Of a stretch of DNA of 64,000 bases, positions 45,193 to 56,028 are shown piece after piece (position 1 is the first letter of the stretch; every line of letters begins with the position of its first letter). The stretch covers positions 3,692,001-3,756,000 of the forward strand of contig NC_003030.1 of assembly GCF_000008765.1 (NCBI RefSeq). Direction: 5' to 3'. This DNA is from Clostridium acetobutylicum ATCC 824. GTDB lineage: Bacteria; Bacillota; Clostridia; Clostridiales; Clostridiaceae. The position numbers were made by a program, and so were the translations under genes. Below the pieces are notes generated by a model, which saw only the letters and a program-made list of their open reading frames with translations, was not told where the DNA came from and did not search any database.

Positions 45193-45663
45193 ATGAATTT
45201 AAATAAGCTTTTTCATTTACAAAAAAATTTAGATACAAAAATAATTGACCAAAAAAACTTATCTAGTCAAAATTTATATTCGCAAAAGGCCCTAGCACTT
45301 CAAGTGAAGTTTGGTGAACTCGCAAGCAAAACTCGATGCTTTAACTATTGGACTACAGAAGCTCCTTGCGAAAAAAATGCAATTTTAGAGGAATACATAA
45401 ATTGTCTTCATTTTATTTTAAGTATTGGCCTTGATAAAGATTACATTGATTTTGCTTTACCTAGTTCAAGTTTTTCTACTAATATAGTTGAACAGTTCTT
45501 AGGGCTCTTTATAGATATAAATGATTTTGTTATATGCTCTTCAAAGGATAACTATGTAACCCTTTTTCAAGACTTTATAAACTTAGGTAAGAACTTAGGC
45601 TTTAATGATTCTGACATTGAAAATAGCTATGTACAAAAGAATGCCATTATAGCGCAAATTTAA
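45193..45663 (+). CDS. dUTPase-like all-alpha NTP pyrophosphatase
   Basis: 156 residues of the dimeric dUTPase (dUTPase_2/MazG-like) family. LQVKFGELASKTRCFNYWTT supplies the first helix with its Glu, and EEYINCLHFILSIGLDKDYI the second with Glu and Asp for magnesium. The family hydrolyses dUTP to dUMP. It is alone, with AAGGCGG before the start, and is followed by a hairpin. Standard trimeric dUTPase is not in view. Confidence 0.82.
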   Translation: MNLNKLFHLQKNLDTKIIDQKNLSSQNLYSQKALALQVKFGELASKTRCFNYWTTEAPCEKNAILEEYINCLHFILSIGLDKDYIDFALPSSSFSTNIVEQFLGLFIDINDFVICSSKDNYVTLFQDFINLGKNLGFNDSDIENSYVQKNAIIAQI

Positions 45664-45699
45664 TATTATTATTTACTTTTTTTGTTAATACAGAGGGGT

Positions 45700-45741
45700 T
45701 TTTCTGCAAGTCAAAAGACTTTACCATGAGTTGCAGGAAAA
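45700..45741 (+). terminator. Terminator-like hairpin after the dUTPase gene
   Basis: TTTTCTGCAA and TTGCAGGAAAA pair with one bulge; TCGCCGCTTTTTTATT follows. The next 260 bases up to the lipoprotein gene hold no gene. Confidence 0.5.
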
Positions 45742-46005
45742 TCGCCGCTTTTTTATTTATATATACTTAAATTTACTTTCAACCTCTCCTATATCTTTCG
45801 TAGCATAAGTAATATTTTAACATAAATGTTACTATATTTCAATTTCTTTTCAAAAACTTCATGCTTTCTTACATAATCTTCATTTTAATGATTATCATTC
45901 ATTTAATGGCATATAATACTCCCAGCGTATTTGCTAATTACCGTAGACAGCTTATTTTGTCGCCCTTATAATATTATTAACAAATTGAAATGTGGAGGCA
46001 AACTA

Positions 46006-47100
46006 ATGAAAAAAAAGGGTATTATTATATTAATTTTAGCTTCATTAAGTCTTACTTTTAGCTCATGTACTAACAATTCTACATCCAAAAACACTTCTAC
46101 TAAGTCAACAAAAATAGAATACAACAGCTCAACTGATCTTCCAAAACAAAAACCTATTACAGCCCATTACCTTTCAAACAACACATCAACAGTAAAAGAT
46201 TTTAAAAAAGATAATAATTATTCTGATTTAACAAAACTCATTAATAATTATTTGTCCGTAGGAGCCACGTTTGATTATAAAACTGCAAATGAAAACACAC
46301 TACTTAAAGTTTTAGATTATTCAAGTAATCGTATAAAAAATAATGCTTCTTCAGAGATTGTAAAAGAACAATTAGAGCAAGCAAAGGCTTCGAAAATATC
46401 AACTAAATATGTAAAAACTAATATAAATAATGTTATATACGATAGTTATGATAATTCCTATTTTATAGACTGTACATATTATGAATTTATTAAAAGCTAC
46501 TTAGGCGACTTACCACAAAAAAATAGATACTACCAAAACAAAACATATCTAACTATAATTAAAGAAAACGGAAAATGGGTCGTAAATAATTCGGATGGAT
46601 ATTCACCAGTTAGAGCAGAACAAACCGAAACAATGTATATGCTAGATTTAAAACAATCCAATAGTGAATACATATCAAAGAATCAGTTGAATAGGTTCAA
46701 AGATCTTGAAAGTGCGAAAAATACTGTTAAAGAATTTTTTAATGTATATTACTCACAAAACTATATGAACGAAAACAATGTCCAAGATAACTTTACTAAT
46801 TTTGCATCATCAGCATTTAAAACTAAAATGATCGCTATTGCTAATAATGATATTGAAATCACTAAATCCAGACTCCTTCAAACAAATTTCTTAGATGTTC
46901 AGTATAATCTAATTAATTATAGTAGTTACACTAATTCTTATTGGATTACGGCAGTTCCAAAATGGCATTTATCTAGTAAAGATAATAATGATAGAAATTC
47001 AACTATAACCTCCTATGTAACATTACATCTAATTAAAGAAGGCACTTCCTGGAAAATTGATAAATTAAGATTTTTATCAGATAATCTAAGACTTAACTAA
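46006..47100 (+). CDS. Putative lipoprotein
   Basis: 364 residues from the ATG at 46006, which follows TGGAGG; the longer upstream frame lacks a ribosome site. The signal peptide is MKKKGIIILILASLSLTFSS with Cys next as the likely lipidated residue, though Phe at -3 is unusual for a lipobox. A Ser/Thr/Asn-rich linker follows. Two similar halves each end in a strand with a Trp (GKWVVNN and TSWKIDKLRF), suggesting two NTF2-like domains. It should sit on the outer face of the membrane. Function is unknown. Confidence 0.72.
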   Translation: MKKKGIIILILASLSLTFSSCTNNSTSKNTSTKSTKIEYNSSTDLPKQKPITAHYLSNNTSTVKDFKKDNNYSDLTKLINNYLSVGATFDYKTANENTLLKVLDYSSNRIKNNASSEIVKEQLEQAKASKISTKYVKTNINNVIYDSYDNSYFIDCTYYEFIKSYLGDLPQKNRYYQNKTYLTIIKENGKWVVNNSDGYSPVRAEQTETMYMLDLKQSNSEYISKNQLNRFKDLESAKNTVKEFFNVYYSQNYMNENNVQDNFTNFASSAFKTKMIAIANNDIEITKSRLLQTNFLDVQYNLINYSSYTNSYWITAVPKWHLSSKDNNDRNSTITSYVTLHLIKEGTSWKIDKLRFLSDNLRLN

Positions 47101-47104
47101 TTAA

Positions 47105-47137
47105 GTAAAAGGAGCAGAAATCATCTGCTCCTTTTAC
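47105..47137. terminator. Bidirectional terminator between convergent genes
   Basis: GTAAAAGGAGCAGA and TCTGCTCCTTTTAC form a perfect 14-base stem with a five-base loop. It serves the lipoprotein gene (+) and the GGDEF gene (-). Confidence 0.85.
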
Positions 47138-47151
47138 ACTTTTATTAATAA

Positions 47152-48255
47152 TCAAACACCAATCTTAAAAGGTATTATACTATCAGAAACTTTATTTCGA
47201 CCGCTTCTCTTTGCTGCATAAAGAGCTGCATCAGCCCTTTCTCGCAAATCTTCAATCTCTGGTGTTATTTCCGGGTAAATTGATAATCCAACTGATACCG
47301 TTATATTTATAAATTCATCCTCACCAATAAAAAATTTATGCTCTGCTACTTCTTTATTTATCCTACATGCTATTTGAAAGGTTTTTTCTCTAGAACAATT
47401 AAATAACAATATACAGAATTCTTCACCACCAACTCTAGCTACCAAATCCCTACCTCTAACATTTTTCATTAGAACCTTTGACAGCTCTCTTAAAATAACA
47501 TCTCCTATTGCATGTCCATATGTGTCATTTATTTTCTTAAAATAATCGATATCTATCATAATACATGATAAACTTTCATTATTTTGCTTAACCCTTTCAC
47601 GGGCCGTGGAGAATACCTTATCAAATTGCCTTACATTTGAAAGACCTGTAAGAAAATCCTTAGTGGAATCTCTTTTATACCTTCTATAAAGCTTATTTGA
47701 AGTTTTGACGTAATCTAGAAGCATATACTGAAGTATGCCTGATACTAATATTATTATAGAATATTGAACAAGAACATCAATAATTCCATCCACCTTTCTT
47801 AACATGTAGTAATCAGTAACATTAATCATAAGTAAGGTAAACACCATTTTATAAAACCATCTTTTTCTCTCTGATTTTATTTTTCTATCAACTATATAGA
47901 AAAATATTATATATGATAAAATTCGAAAAGCGGCTACAATAGATGATACACTTACTCCAAAATGAAATACACGATATAGCATAATCATAATTCCAGAGAT
48001 TATTGTCGGCAATGTTCCAGCAGTATAAGAAGCTATCATTACAGCATAAGCTCTAAGATCTATTAATGTATCTGTGTTCTTAATATGCTTTGAATACATT
48101 AATAACAAGATTCCTGCAAATCCACAGAAAACACCTACAATAACCTTTCCCCAAATAGTTCTAACCTTATCCTTAGGTGTCTCTTTTAAAATGCTGCCAC
48201 CAATAAACGTAAAAGCTATAAGCAGTAATACATTTATAAAAAACTCATTTATCAT
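47152..48255 (-). CDS. Membrane diguanylate cyclase
   Basis: 367 residues from the Met at 48255 after GGGGTGA. The N-terminal 190 residues hold five or six spans in the style of 5TMR-LYT sensors (AVMIASYTAGTLPTIISGIM, LYRVFHFGV). The GGDEF domain begins DFLTGLSNVRQFDKVF and has the active loop ARVGGEEFCILLF; IDIDYFKKINDTYGH binds metal and GTP. All catalytic residues are present, so it should make cyclic di-GMP. An inhibitory RxxD site (NVRGRDLVAR) precedes the loop at the usual distance. Confidence 0.9.
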   Translation of the reverse strand: MINEFFINVLLLIAFTFIGGSILKETPKDKVRTIWGKVIVGVFCGFAGILLLMYSKHIKNTDTLIDLRAYAVMIASYTAGTLPTIISGIMIMLYRVFHFGVSVSSIVAAFRILSYIIFFYIVDRKIKSERKRWFYKMVFTLLMINVTDYYMLRKVDGIIDVLVQYSIIILVSGILQYMLLDYVKTSNKLYRRYKRDSTKDFLTGLSNVRQFDKVFSTARERVKQNNESLSCIMIDIDYFKKINDTYGHAIGDVILRELSKVLMKNVRGRDLVARVGGEEFCILLFNCSREKTFQIACRINKEVAEHKFFIGEDEFINITVSVGLSIYPEITPEIEDLRERADAALYAAKRSGRNKVSDSIIPFKIGV

Positions 48256-48460
48256 TTTGTCACCCCACAAAATTCATTACCACTTTATATTTTTTTTGCA
48301 TATAGTAATTCTCAACAGCTTCAAATATTTTTAATTTTCAGCCCGATTATTGCAATATTATTAATCTGATGCAATTATATCCTATATTATTGCTGTTTTC
48401 AACTATATACTCGCTATTGGTAACATTTTCTTGTATAGCTTGTATTCTAATAAAAATAAA

Positions 48461-48496
48461 AAATGAGAAGCCTAACTTTAATAGGGCTTCTCATTT
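48461..48496. terminator. Terminator after the soluble chemoreceptor gene
   Basis: AAATGAGAAGCC and GGCTTCTCATTT form a 12-base stem with a 12-base loop and A/T-runs on both sides, eight bases past the stop at 48504. Confidence 0.8.
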
Positions 48497-48503
48497 TTAT
48501 TTA

Positions 48504-49337
48504 TCAGTTCATATCCATGTTATCTACTAAAATCTGCGAATTTGCGGAAATTTGCTCTACCGTAGCAGAAACCTCTTCTAAGGATGCTGCTTGGTTAGTT
48601 GCTATCTCCCCTAACTCATTTATAGTATCTATTATAACCTTAATATTATTACTCATCTGATCAAGTGCAGATAGGATTCTCCTTGAAGACTCTCCACTGT
48701 TGGATGCTAACTTTCTCATTTCACCTGCTACTACAGAAAAGCCTTTTCCAAACTCTCCAGCCTTTGAAGACTCTATTGCTGCGTTTAGTCCAAGAAGATT
48801 TGATTGTTTTGCTATGCTTCCAATAAGTGCTACAGCCTCATTGCTTTCTCCTATTAGTTTTTTTGTAACATCGGTATTTTCTATTATGCGGTTTAGCTTC
48901 TCTGATAACAAAACTGCACTATTAGTAATCTCTGATATGGTTAAATTTGTTTGTTCAAGTGATGATTTCAATTCCAGCGTAGAGTTTTTAACACTTACTG
49001 CATTTTCCAAATCCATAGATACACTTACAAGACCAACGACCTCTTTATTTTCATTAATTGCTGGAATCATTGTTACTCTTAAATCTTCACCATGTTCTTC
49101 CCTATTAAATATAGTTGTATACGTTTTTTTCTTATTGAAAACAATATCGTACGCACCAACATTTTTAATAAAATCAACATCAAATTTATCTCCGGCCTTA
49201 GCTGCTAAAGCTTTCTTATTGCTATCCAATGCATATACACATTTATCCCTATCCCAAATTGTAACAGCTGCCCTTCCACCAAATGCCTCTGCTATAGTTG
49301 GTGCAGCATCAATCAATGATTCAAAAATTTTTTCCAT
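48504..49337 (-). CDS. Soluble methyl-accepting-type signalling protein
   Basis: 277 residues without membrane spans. The N-terminal 110 residues form a Cache-like single domain ([40 protein letters not shown]). The signalling tip is [20 protein letters not shown], close to the consensus. The coiled-coil arms are short, so it belongs to a small cytoplasmic receptor class. It may sense an internal cue. It is a single gene with its own terminator. Confidence 0.82.
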   Translation of the reverse strand: MEKIFESLIDAAPTIAEAFGGRAAVTIWDRDKCVYALDSNKKALAAKAGDKFDVDFIKNVGAYDIVFNKKKTYTTIFNREEHGEDLRVTMIPAINENKEVVGLVSVSMDLENAVSVKNSTLELKSSLEQTNLTISEITNSAVLLSEKLNRIIENTDVTKKLIGESNEAVALIGSIAKQSNLLGLNAAIESSKAGEFGKGFSVVAGEMRKLASNSGESSRRILSALDQMSNNIKVIIDTINELGEIATNQAASLEEVSATVEQISANSQILVDNMDMN

Positions 49338-49503
49338 ATTAAACCCTCCCTATGTACTTAAATCAATACCCATAAATATTATACTATAATTAAAAATAGC
49401 TTTCTACTCTATTTGATTTTAATATAATAATTGAAAATACTCTATGTTTTTTTATCCTTAAATTGCACATAATAATAGTTAGTTAAGAAAGAGAGGTGTT
49501 TAT

Positions 49504-51537
49504 ATGTCGGAAACCATACACAAATCATCAAACAGATTAATAAATGAAAAAAGTCCTTATTTACTACAGCATGCCCACAATCCGGTAAATTGGTACAGTT
49601 GGTCTCCTGAAGCTTTTTCAAAAGCAAAATCAGAAGATAAGCCTATATTTCTAAGCATAGGCTATAGCACCTGCCATTGGTGCCATGTTATGGAAAGGGA
49701 AAGTTTTGAGGACGATGATGTTGCAGAAGTTTTAAATAGAAGCTTTGTTTCAATTAAGGTTGACAGAGAAGAACGACCTGATATAGACGAAATTTATATG
49801 AATGTATGCACTGCCATTACAGGAAGCGGTGGATGGCCTTTAACAATAGTAATGACTCCAGAACAAAAGCCTTTTTTTGCAGGAACTTATATTCCCAAAA
49901 ACAACAGAATGGGAATGCAAGGCCTGATAAGCCTCTTAGAAAATATTGAATACCAATGGAAAGAAAACCAAAATGAACTTGTAGAAATAGGTGATAAAAT
50001 AGTATCCAGCTTAAATAAAGATCGTAAAACTACTGCTAAAGAACTATCAGAAGAAGTTTTAGAAGAAGCATTTTCTCAGTTCAAATATAATTTTGATAGA
50101 ACTTATGGCGGCTTTGGTTCTGAACCTAAGTTTCCAACTCCTCACAACTTAATTTTTTTAATGAGATATTTTTATGCTTCAAAAGACAAAACATCATTGA
50201 ATATGGCGCTTAAAACCTTGGACACTATGTATAGAGGTGGAATATATGATCATATAGGTTATGGTTTCAGCAGATATTCAGTAGATAAAAAGTGGCTTGT
50301 ACCTCACTTTGAAAAAATGCTATACGATAATGCCCTTCTAGCTTATGCATACACGGAAGCATTTAAAATAACTAAAAACGATAACTATAAAAATATTGTG
50401 GATCAAATATTTACCTATATATTGAGAGATATGACTTCAAACGAGGGAGGCTTCTACTGTGCTGAAGATGCTGACTCCGAAGGTGTAGAAGGTAAATTTT
50501 ATGTATGGTCTAAAAAAGAAATTAATAATGTTTTAGGAGAAGATGATGGAAAAAAATTCTCAAAATACTTCAACGTAACAGACACCGGAAACTTTGAAGG
50601 AGAAAATATACTAAATCTAATTGAAACCGAAAAGATAGAATTTGAAGATGAATTTTTAAACAGCTGTAGAAAAAAATTATTTGATTACAGAGAAAAAAGG
50701 ATCCATCCATATAAGGATGATAAAATTTTGACTTCCTGGAATGGTCTTATGATTGCTGCACTTGCCTTTGGTGGAAGAAGCCTTAAAAACGAAATATATA
50801 TTAATGCAGCCGAAAAAGCCGTAACCTTTATTTTTACTAAATTAATAGATGCTAATGGAAGACTTCTTTCAAGATATCGACATGGAGAGGCCTCTATAAA
50901 AGGATATTTAACTGACTACTCTTTTTTAATATGGGGATTAATAGAACTATATGAAGCAACTTATAAATCAGAATATATAGAAAAAGCTATCAAGCTAAAT
51001 AATGACCTTATAAAATACTTTTGGGACGATAAAAACAAGGGATTGTTCCTTTATGGAAGCGACAGTGAGGAGCTTATATCAAGGCCAAAAGAAATCTATG
51101 ACGGTGCAATTCCTTCTGGAAACTCCGTATCCGCTTTGAATTTTATAAGATTATCTAGATTAACAGGCAGTTATGACTTAGAAGATAAGTGTACAGAAAT
51201 ACTACAGGCATTTAGTGAGGAAATAGAAAGTTATCCAATGGGCTATTCTTTTTCACTACTTTCAGTGCTATTCTTAGGGAAAAAGTCAAAGGAAATAACA
51301 CTTGTTTCAAATTCCTACGATAATACCTCAAAAGAATTCCTTGAAGTAATAAACGATAAGTATAATCCTCTTTCAACTTTTATTTACTATATAGAGGGTG
51401 ACAAAACCTTAGAAAACGTATCTAACTTTGTTTCCGATTATCAACCCTTAAATGACAAACCAACAGTTTATATATGTGAAAATTTTTCCTGCAATGCTCC
51501 TGTGACAAATATAAGTGATTTAAAAAAACTACTTTAG
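49504..51537 (+). CDS. YyaL/spermatogenesis-associated-20-like protein, thioredoxin fold plus (alpha/alpha)6 barrel
   Basis: 677 residues, full length for the family. The N-terminal thioredoxin-like domain (DUF255) has [20 protein letters not shown] near residue 60. The rest resembles N-acylglucosamine 2-epimerase barrels ([58 protein letters not shown]). Its biochemical role is not firmly known. GAGAGG precedes the start. It stands alone on the plus strand. Confidence 0.88.
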   Translation: MSETIHKSSNRLINEKSPYLLQHAHNPVNWYSWSPEAFSKAKSEDKPIFLSIGYSTCHWCHVMERESFEDDDVAEVLNRSFVSIKVDREERPDIDEIYMNVCTAITGSGGWPLTIVMTPEQKPFFAGTYIPKNNRMGMQGLISLLENIEYQWKENQNELVEIGDKIVSSLNKDRKTTAKELSEEVLEEAFSQFKYNFDRTYGGFGSEPKFPTPHNLIFLMRYFYASKDKTSLNMALKTLDTMYRGGIYDHIGYGFSRYSVDKKWLVPHFEKMLYDNALLAYAYTEAFKITKNDNYKNIVDQIFTYILRDMTSNEGGFYCAEDADSEGVEGKFYVWSKKEINNVLGEDDGKKFSKYFNVTDTGNFEGENILNLIETEKIEFEDEFLNSCRKKLFDYREKRIHPYKDDKILTSWNGLMIAALAFGGRSLKNEIYINAAEKAVTFIFTKLIDANGRLLSRYRHGEASIKGYLTDYSFLIWGLIELYEATYKSEYIEKAIKLNNDLIKYFWDDKNKGLFLYGSDSEELISRPKEIYDGAIPSGNSVSALNFIRLSRLTGSYDLEDKCTEILQAFSEEIESYPMGYSFSLLSVLFLGKKSKEITLVSNSYDNTSKEFLEVINDKYNPLSTFIYYIEGDKTLENVSNFVSDYQPLNDKPTVYICENFSCNAPVTNISDLKKLL

Positions 51538-51589
51538 ATATAATAAATTTACTCACCTTAGGTAAAAATATACTTGAGGTGATTTTTTT

Positions 51590-52021
51590 ATGATTGGTAT
51601 TATATCTTCTATAATCTCTGGTATTTGCATGAGTCTTCAAGGAGTTTTCAATACAAGACTTAGTGAAAAAATTGGATTATGGGAAACAAATGCATGGGTT
51701 CAAGGCACTGCTCTTTTGGTTACCCTCGTAATTTGCTTCATATATGGGAATGGTAATTTAAAAATGATTGGAACTGCAAATAAACTTTATCTTACTGGTG
51801 GAATACTTGGTGCTATTATTATCTTTACAGTTATGAAAGGGGTGTCCTCTTTAGGTCCTACTTGTTCTATTAGTATAATATTAATTGCCCAACTACTGTC
51901 AGCAGCTATAATTGATTTTTTTGGATTATTTCATACTGATAGGCTTACCTTTGATTCAACAAAAATCATAGGTGTTGTTCTTATGCTTGCTGGTATAATT
52001 TGTTTTAAGATAAAAGGATAA
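51590..52021 (+). CDS. DMT-superfamily small transporter, YdcZ-like
   Basis: 143 residues with five membrane spans, matching the DMT_YdcZ (DUF606) family: IISSIISGICMSLQGVFNTR then an ETNAWVQGTALLVTL block and a PTCSISIILIAQLLSAAIID block. These short proteins act as dimers and may export small metabolites. The start lies after GAGGTG. It ends at a hairpin shared with the opposite gene. Confidence 0.82.
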   Translation: MIGIISSIISGICMSLQGVFNTRLSEKIGLWETNAWVQGTALLVTLVICFIYGNGNLKMIGTANKLYLTGGILGAIIIFTVMKGVSSLGPTCSISIILIAQLLSAAIIDFFGLFHTDRLTFDSTKIIGVVLMLAGIICFKIKG

Positions 52022-52026
52022 TTTAA

Positions 52027-52061
52027 AGCTAAACTTATTAAAACTTTAAATAAGTTTAGCT
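52027..52061. terminator. Bidirectional terminator
   Basis: AGCTAAACTTATT and AATAAGTTTAGCT form a perfect 13-base stem between convergent genes. Confidence 0.75.
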
Positions 52062-52072
52062 CCTTTAGTGTT

Positions 52073-52264
52073 TTAATGGCATCCCCCGCATGAAGCGCAA
52101 TGCCCTGTACAATTGCCACCATTTTTTCCGTAAAACTTTCCTTTATATACCCTTTCTGAATCTTCGCTTCCACACTTTGGACACTTAGCTTTATCATCAG
52201 AATTACTTACTATTTCAAAAAACTGATTTCCACAACTTTTACATTTATAATCTATTAAAGGCAC
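52073..52264 (-). CDS. FmdB-type zinc-ribbon protein
   Basis: 63 residues. MPLIDYKCKSCGNQFFEIVS and AKCPKCGSEDSERVYKG give the two CxxC knuckles of the FmdB/CxxC-CxxC-SSSS family. The tail GKNGGNCTGHCASCGGCH adds a second Cys/His-rich group that may bind another metal. Such proteins are thought to act as small regulators or metal carriers. It stands alone on the minus strand. Confidence 0.85.
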   Translation of the reverse strand: MPLIDYKCKSCGNQFFEIVSNSDDKAKCPKCGSEDSERVYKGKFYGKNGGNCTGHCASCGGCH

Positions 52265-52424
52265 TTATACTTCTCTCCTTCCACTTACTTCTATCATAAA
52301 TAACACAAGCTATACAATAGTTTCCCTATAATTATATTTCAATCAGCTCATAAATTCAAATAAACAATGTCATTTATAAGATTTCTTAATATAATATACT
52401 ATAGCACTTTATTGAGGAAATAAT

Positions 52425-53618
52425 ATGTTGTCTTTAAAAAATAAGCTAGACCCAAATCTTAAAGCTCTACTTGACGAAAATACCTACAAATCCATAAGAG
52501 TTATAATACACTGCAAAAAATTTCAAGATAGAATGGTATCAAGATTAAAATCCTATAAAAGTACCGTATTTTATTCTATAACTCATGCAAATTGTATATC
52601 AGCAGACATATCCTCAAATGCAATCAGAAGACTCGTAGAATATCCTGAGGTTGACTATATAACTCTTGATGATTTTTGCTTTATATGTGCATCACCTTCT
52701 AACTCAAGCTATCCATCTAGTTTAAGAAACAATACTAGTTTTTCTGGAAAAGGTGTGTGCATTGGAATTGTTGACACTGGGGTTTATCCACATTATGACT
52801 TAAAATATCCTATGCCTAGGATAGATAATTTCGTAGACCTGATAAATAATCTAGAGTATCCTTACGATGATAATGGTCATGGAACCTTTATCAGTGGCTT
52901 GATTGCTGGAAGTGGTGTAAGTTCTAAAGGCGAAATAAAAGGAATTGCTTATAATTCAAAACTATATATGATAAAAGCTTTTGAAAAAAACGGTAGATCC
53001 TATGCGTCTTCGATTCTCAAAGCATTAGAAATTTTGATAAACGATAGTAGTGAACATAATATAAAAATAATCTGCTTACCCTTTGAAACCTTCTTTGAAA
53101 ATGAATTTTTGTTGTCTTTATTTTCAAAAATGTTTAAGTTGGCAGCAGATAAAAATATAGTTATTGTTTTACCAAGTGGAAGCAATAGAAATACTAAAAA
53201 CTCCATACGAGGAATAGCTGCTTTACCTTACTCTATAACTACATCAGGCATAAATACGCATGAAGGCTTTAAAGCTTATACTTACTCTTCCTCCGGTCCA
53301 CTTGGTAAAATTGAAAAACCCGACTTATGCGGCCCGTGCGTGGATTTAAGTTCTCTTAATTGCGACATAAAATATATATCCCAAAGGAACAATATGAAAT
53401 TATATCCTAGAGAACTTAAAACCCCCTACACAACTTACACCGGAACCTCCTGTGCTGCAGCATATATAAGCTCTATACTAGCTCTGCTTCTTGAAAAAAA
53501 TCCGGACTTATCCTATAAGGATACAATTTCCATTGTAAAAACTTCCTGTAATCTTCTCAAAATCCCAAAATGGCAGCAAGGTTCAGGCATTATAGATGTA
53601 AATTCTCTTTTAAATTAA
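52425..53618 (+). CDS. Subtilisin-family serine protease (S8)
   Basis: 397 residues. The catalytic Asp is in CIGIVDTGVYPHYDL, the His in DDNGHGTFISGLIAG, and the Ser in TYTGTSCAAAYISSI, so the triad is intact. An N-terminal 100-residue part (VIIHCKKFQDRMVSRLK) looks like an inhibitor_I9-type propeptide region. No signal peptide is seen, so it may act inside the cell as in intracellular subtilisins, or leave by another route. The start follows GAGGAA. It stands alone. Confidence 0.87.
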   Translation: MLSLKNKLDPNLKALLDENTYKSIRVIIHCKKFQDRMVSRLKSYKSTVFYSITHANCISADISSNAIRRLVEYPEVDYITLDDFCFICASPSNSSYPSSLRNNTSFSGKGVCIGIVDTGVYPHYDLKYPMPRIDNFVDLINNLEYPYDDNGHGTFISGLIAGSGVSSKGEIKGIAYNSKLYMIKAFEKNGRSYASSILKALEILINDSSEHNIKIICLPFETFFENEFLLSLFSKMFKLAADKNIVIVLPSGSNRNTKNSIRGIAALPYSITTSGINTHEGFKAYTYSSSGPLGKIEKPDLCGPCVDLSSLNCDIKYISQRNNMKLYPRELKTPYTTYTGTSCAAAYISSILALLLEKNPDLSYKDTISIVKTSCNLLKIPKWQQGSGIIDVNSLLN

Positions 53619-53876
53619 ACATGTAATATTTAAAATTATACATTATAAAAATTCCTAATAAAGTATGTTTAACCTTAGAATTTTTTATAAGGCATAATGT
53701 ACTATACCTTACATCATATACATGATTCATTTTCTTTAATCAGTGAATTAATTGAAGCTAATCTGCACATATTATTTGTAAACAACTTTGCAATCAAATG
53801 ATTTAACTAGAAAGATTTTTATGTAAGACAATGTAATAGTATTGTACACTCTAGTTAATTCATTTGTCTAAATATT

Positions 53877-53905
53877 GTCCCCGAAACCTTAAAGATTTCG
53901 GGGAC
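53877..53905. terminator. Terminator after the NatAB operon
   Basis: GTCCCCGAAA and TTTCGGGGAC form a ten-base stem with a nine-base loop 11 bases past the permease stop. The gap 53619-53876 is AT-rich and without genes. Confidence 0.8.
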
Positions 53906-53915
53906 CTTATTTATA

Positions 53916-55094
53916 TTATGATCTAAATATAACTTCTTCTCTGCTAAACATATATCTTGCAAAAACAAGTGCTGCTACCATATAAACTATCATCCATCCG
54001 AAGGTAATTGCTATATGAGTGTAATTGTGTATGCCTACTAAAAATTCTTTTATAAGGCAGGTTGCATTTGTTATTGGTATATTAAAATAAAACATTTCTA
54101 TATTTTTAGGGTCTTTCATCATTACTAGGTATACAAGAACCATAGCTATGATAGTTACAGGACTTAAATAAGTTTGAGCTTCCTTAAATGATCTTGCATA
54201 GATGCTTATTGCAAGTTCTATAGCACCAAATGCAATTGTACTCATAATTGGTAGAATCATTACAAGTATCATAGTCTCTGCTCCTAAATTAAAGCCAGTT
54301 CCATTACCGAACATTCCATTCTTCTGTTTCATAGTAATATACAGTCCAATAAGTGATGCAATTGATATTATTATTCCTACTATACTTATTGCTAAAATTT
54401 TCCCCCATAGTATAGAAAGTCTACTTGCTTTAGTTGTAAGAAGTGGCTCAAGAGTTCCTCTTTCTTTTTCTCCTGCTCCTAAATCAACAGACGAACCAAT
54501 TACTCCTGTAGCACTATAGAGCATAAGTAAAAGTGGTACTAACATGGTAACCATAATTGCTCCTGTTCCGTTATCCTTTTGAGTTGTATTTAAGTTAACC
54601 TTTACTGGAGTTAATACTTCAGGATTTATATTTCTTTTAGCAAGTCTTCCCGCAACAATTGACTTTGAATATTTATCTACATACGAATTAACAATGTCAT
54701 ATGCTGTCATAGCATCCGTGCTAGAATTATCATAAGTCAAAGTGATTTTAGTATTAGCATCCATCTTTAAATATTCATCAAAATCCTCTGGAATAGTTAC
54801 TGCAACTAATATTTTTCCGTCCTTCACATCACTTTTTATATTATTTGACTTAACTATTTTTATATTCTTTTGCTTCCTTAAGTAATTTCCAAGAGAACTG
54901 TTTCCCTTATCCACTATAGCAATTTTCAAATTTTCCTTTACGCTTTTTTCGCTCTTATTTACTACGCTAGACATAAAAAACGATATAAGTGGAAGCAGTA
55001 GCATAGGTATAAGTATGCTAAAAATAATTGTCTTTCTATCCCTAAATATATCCTTAAGTTCCTTTTTAAAAACTATCATTGTAGTATTTTTCAT
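53916..55094 (-). CDS. natB: ABC-2 permease, NatB-like
   Basis: 392 residues from the Met at 55094 with GGAGGG before it; the longer frame starts at the GTG that overlaps natA. The opening MIVFKKELKDIFRDRKTIIF and ILIPMLLLPLISFF, a large outer domain (about 45-185), then five spans with GEKERGTLEPLLTTKASRLS define NatB/ABC-2 permeases. NatAB of Bacillus extrudes sodium ions; the substrate here is inferred only. It forms an operon with natA. Confidence 0.82.
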   Translation of the reverse strand: MKNTTMIVFKKELKDIFRDRKTIIFSILIPMLLLPLISFFMSSVVNKSEKSVKENLKIAIVDKGNSSLGNYLRKQKNIKIVKSNNIKSDVKDGKILVAVTIPEDFDEYLKMDANTKITLTYDNSSTDAMTAYDIVNSYVDKYSKSIVAGRLAKRNINPEVLTPVKVNLNTTQKDNGTGAIMVTMLVPLLLMLYSATGVIGSSVDLGAGEKERGTLEPLLTTKASRLSILWGKILAISIVGIIISIASLIGLYITMKQKNGMFGNGTGFNLGAETMILVMILPIMSTIAFGAIELAISIYARSFKEAQTYLSPVTIIAMVLVYLVMMKDPKNIEMFYFNIPITNATCLIKEFLVGIHNYTHIAITFGWMIVYMVAALVFARYMFSREEVIFRS

Positions 55095-55108
55095 TTTTTT
55101 CCCTCCAA

Positions 55109-55825
55109 TCACTTTATTAACTCTAAAAATACTTCTTCCAAATTATTATTATTGTGTTTCTTTTTAAGCGCCTCAATACTGCCCTCTTCTACTATTTTTC
55201 CTTTGTGAATTATGATTACTCTATCACAAAGTTTTTCTACCTCAGGCATACTGTGACTTGAAAAAACCACTGCTTTATTTTCATTTTTACAATGCAATAT
55301 AAAATCTTGAACTATCCTTGAAGCACTAACATCTAATCCTGTAGTTGGCTCATCAAAAAGTACTACTGAAGGATTATGAACAATTGATCTTGCAATTGAA
55401 ACCTTTTGTTTCATACCTCTAGAAAACTTACCAACCCTCTTATCAATGTACTCTTCCATTTGAAGACTTTTAGTTAAATTATCTATACTTTTTTTAGCCT
55501 CTTCATTTGACATTCCATTTAATTCTGCAAAGTACATTATATTTTCTCTTGCTGTAAGCCTGTCATAAATTCCAACCTCTCCTCCAAAAAGAATTCCTAT
55601 TTCGCCTCTTACCTTATCAGATTCTTTCTGAGCATCGTATCCATTTATAATTGCTTTTCCATCTGTTATTTTAAGCATTGTAGCTAACATTCTTAAGGTA
55701 GTTGTCTTTCCTGCTCCATTTTCACCAAGCAATCCAACTATTTCTCCTTCTTTAACTTCAAAGCTTATATTATCAACGGCCGTTATATCTTTAAACCTCT
55801 TTGTAAGCCCTTTAACTTCTACCAT
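55109..55825 (-). CDS. natA: ABC transporter ATPase, NatA-like
   Basis: 238 residues. Walker A VGLLGENGAGKTTT, signature KFSRGMKQKVSIARS, Walker B VVLFDEPTTGLD and the His switch FSSHSMPE are all present. It begins MVEVKGLTKRFKDITAVDN. It pairs with the permease encoded 14 bases downstream. Confidence 0.87.
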   Translation of the reverse strand: MVEVKGLTKRFKDITAVDNISFEVKEGEIVGLLGENGAGKTTTLRMLATMLKITDGKAIINGYDAQKESDKVRGEIGILFGGEVGIYDRLTARENIMYFAELNGMSNEEAKKSIDNLTKSLQMEEYIDKRVGKFSRGMKQKVSIARSIVHNPSVVLFDEPTTGLDVSASRIVQDFILHCKNENKAVVFSSHSMPEVEKLCDRVIIIHKGKIVEEGSIEALKKKHNNNNLEEVFLELIK

Positions 55826-55987
55826 ACACTTGTCCTCCTTGACTTTATTTCTATAGCTATATTCTACAGTATCTCTATTGATTCCTTGTAGTACTTTAGG
55901 TAACTTAAATAATTACTTAAGTCACTTTTTATCTTATATCTGAAACTTATATTTTATTCAGCTTTTAAAATTCAATGTATTACAAAA

Positions 55988-56021
55988 AAAGAGCACATAT
56001 TTTTATAAATACATGCTCTTT
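55988..56021 (-). terminator. Terminator after the LDH-family gene
   Basis: AAAGAGCA and TGCTCTTT with further A/U pairs inside form a hairpin, followed by eight Ts on the minus strand. Confidence 0.75.
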
Positions 56022-56028
56022 AATAACC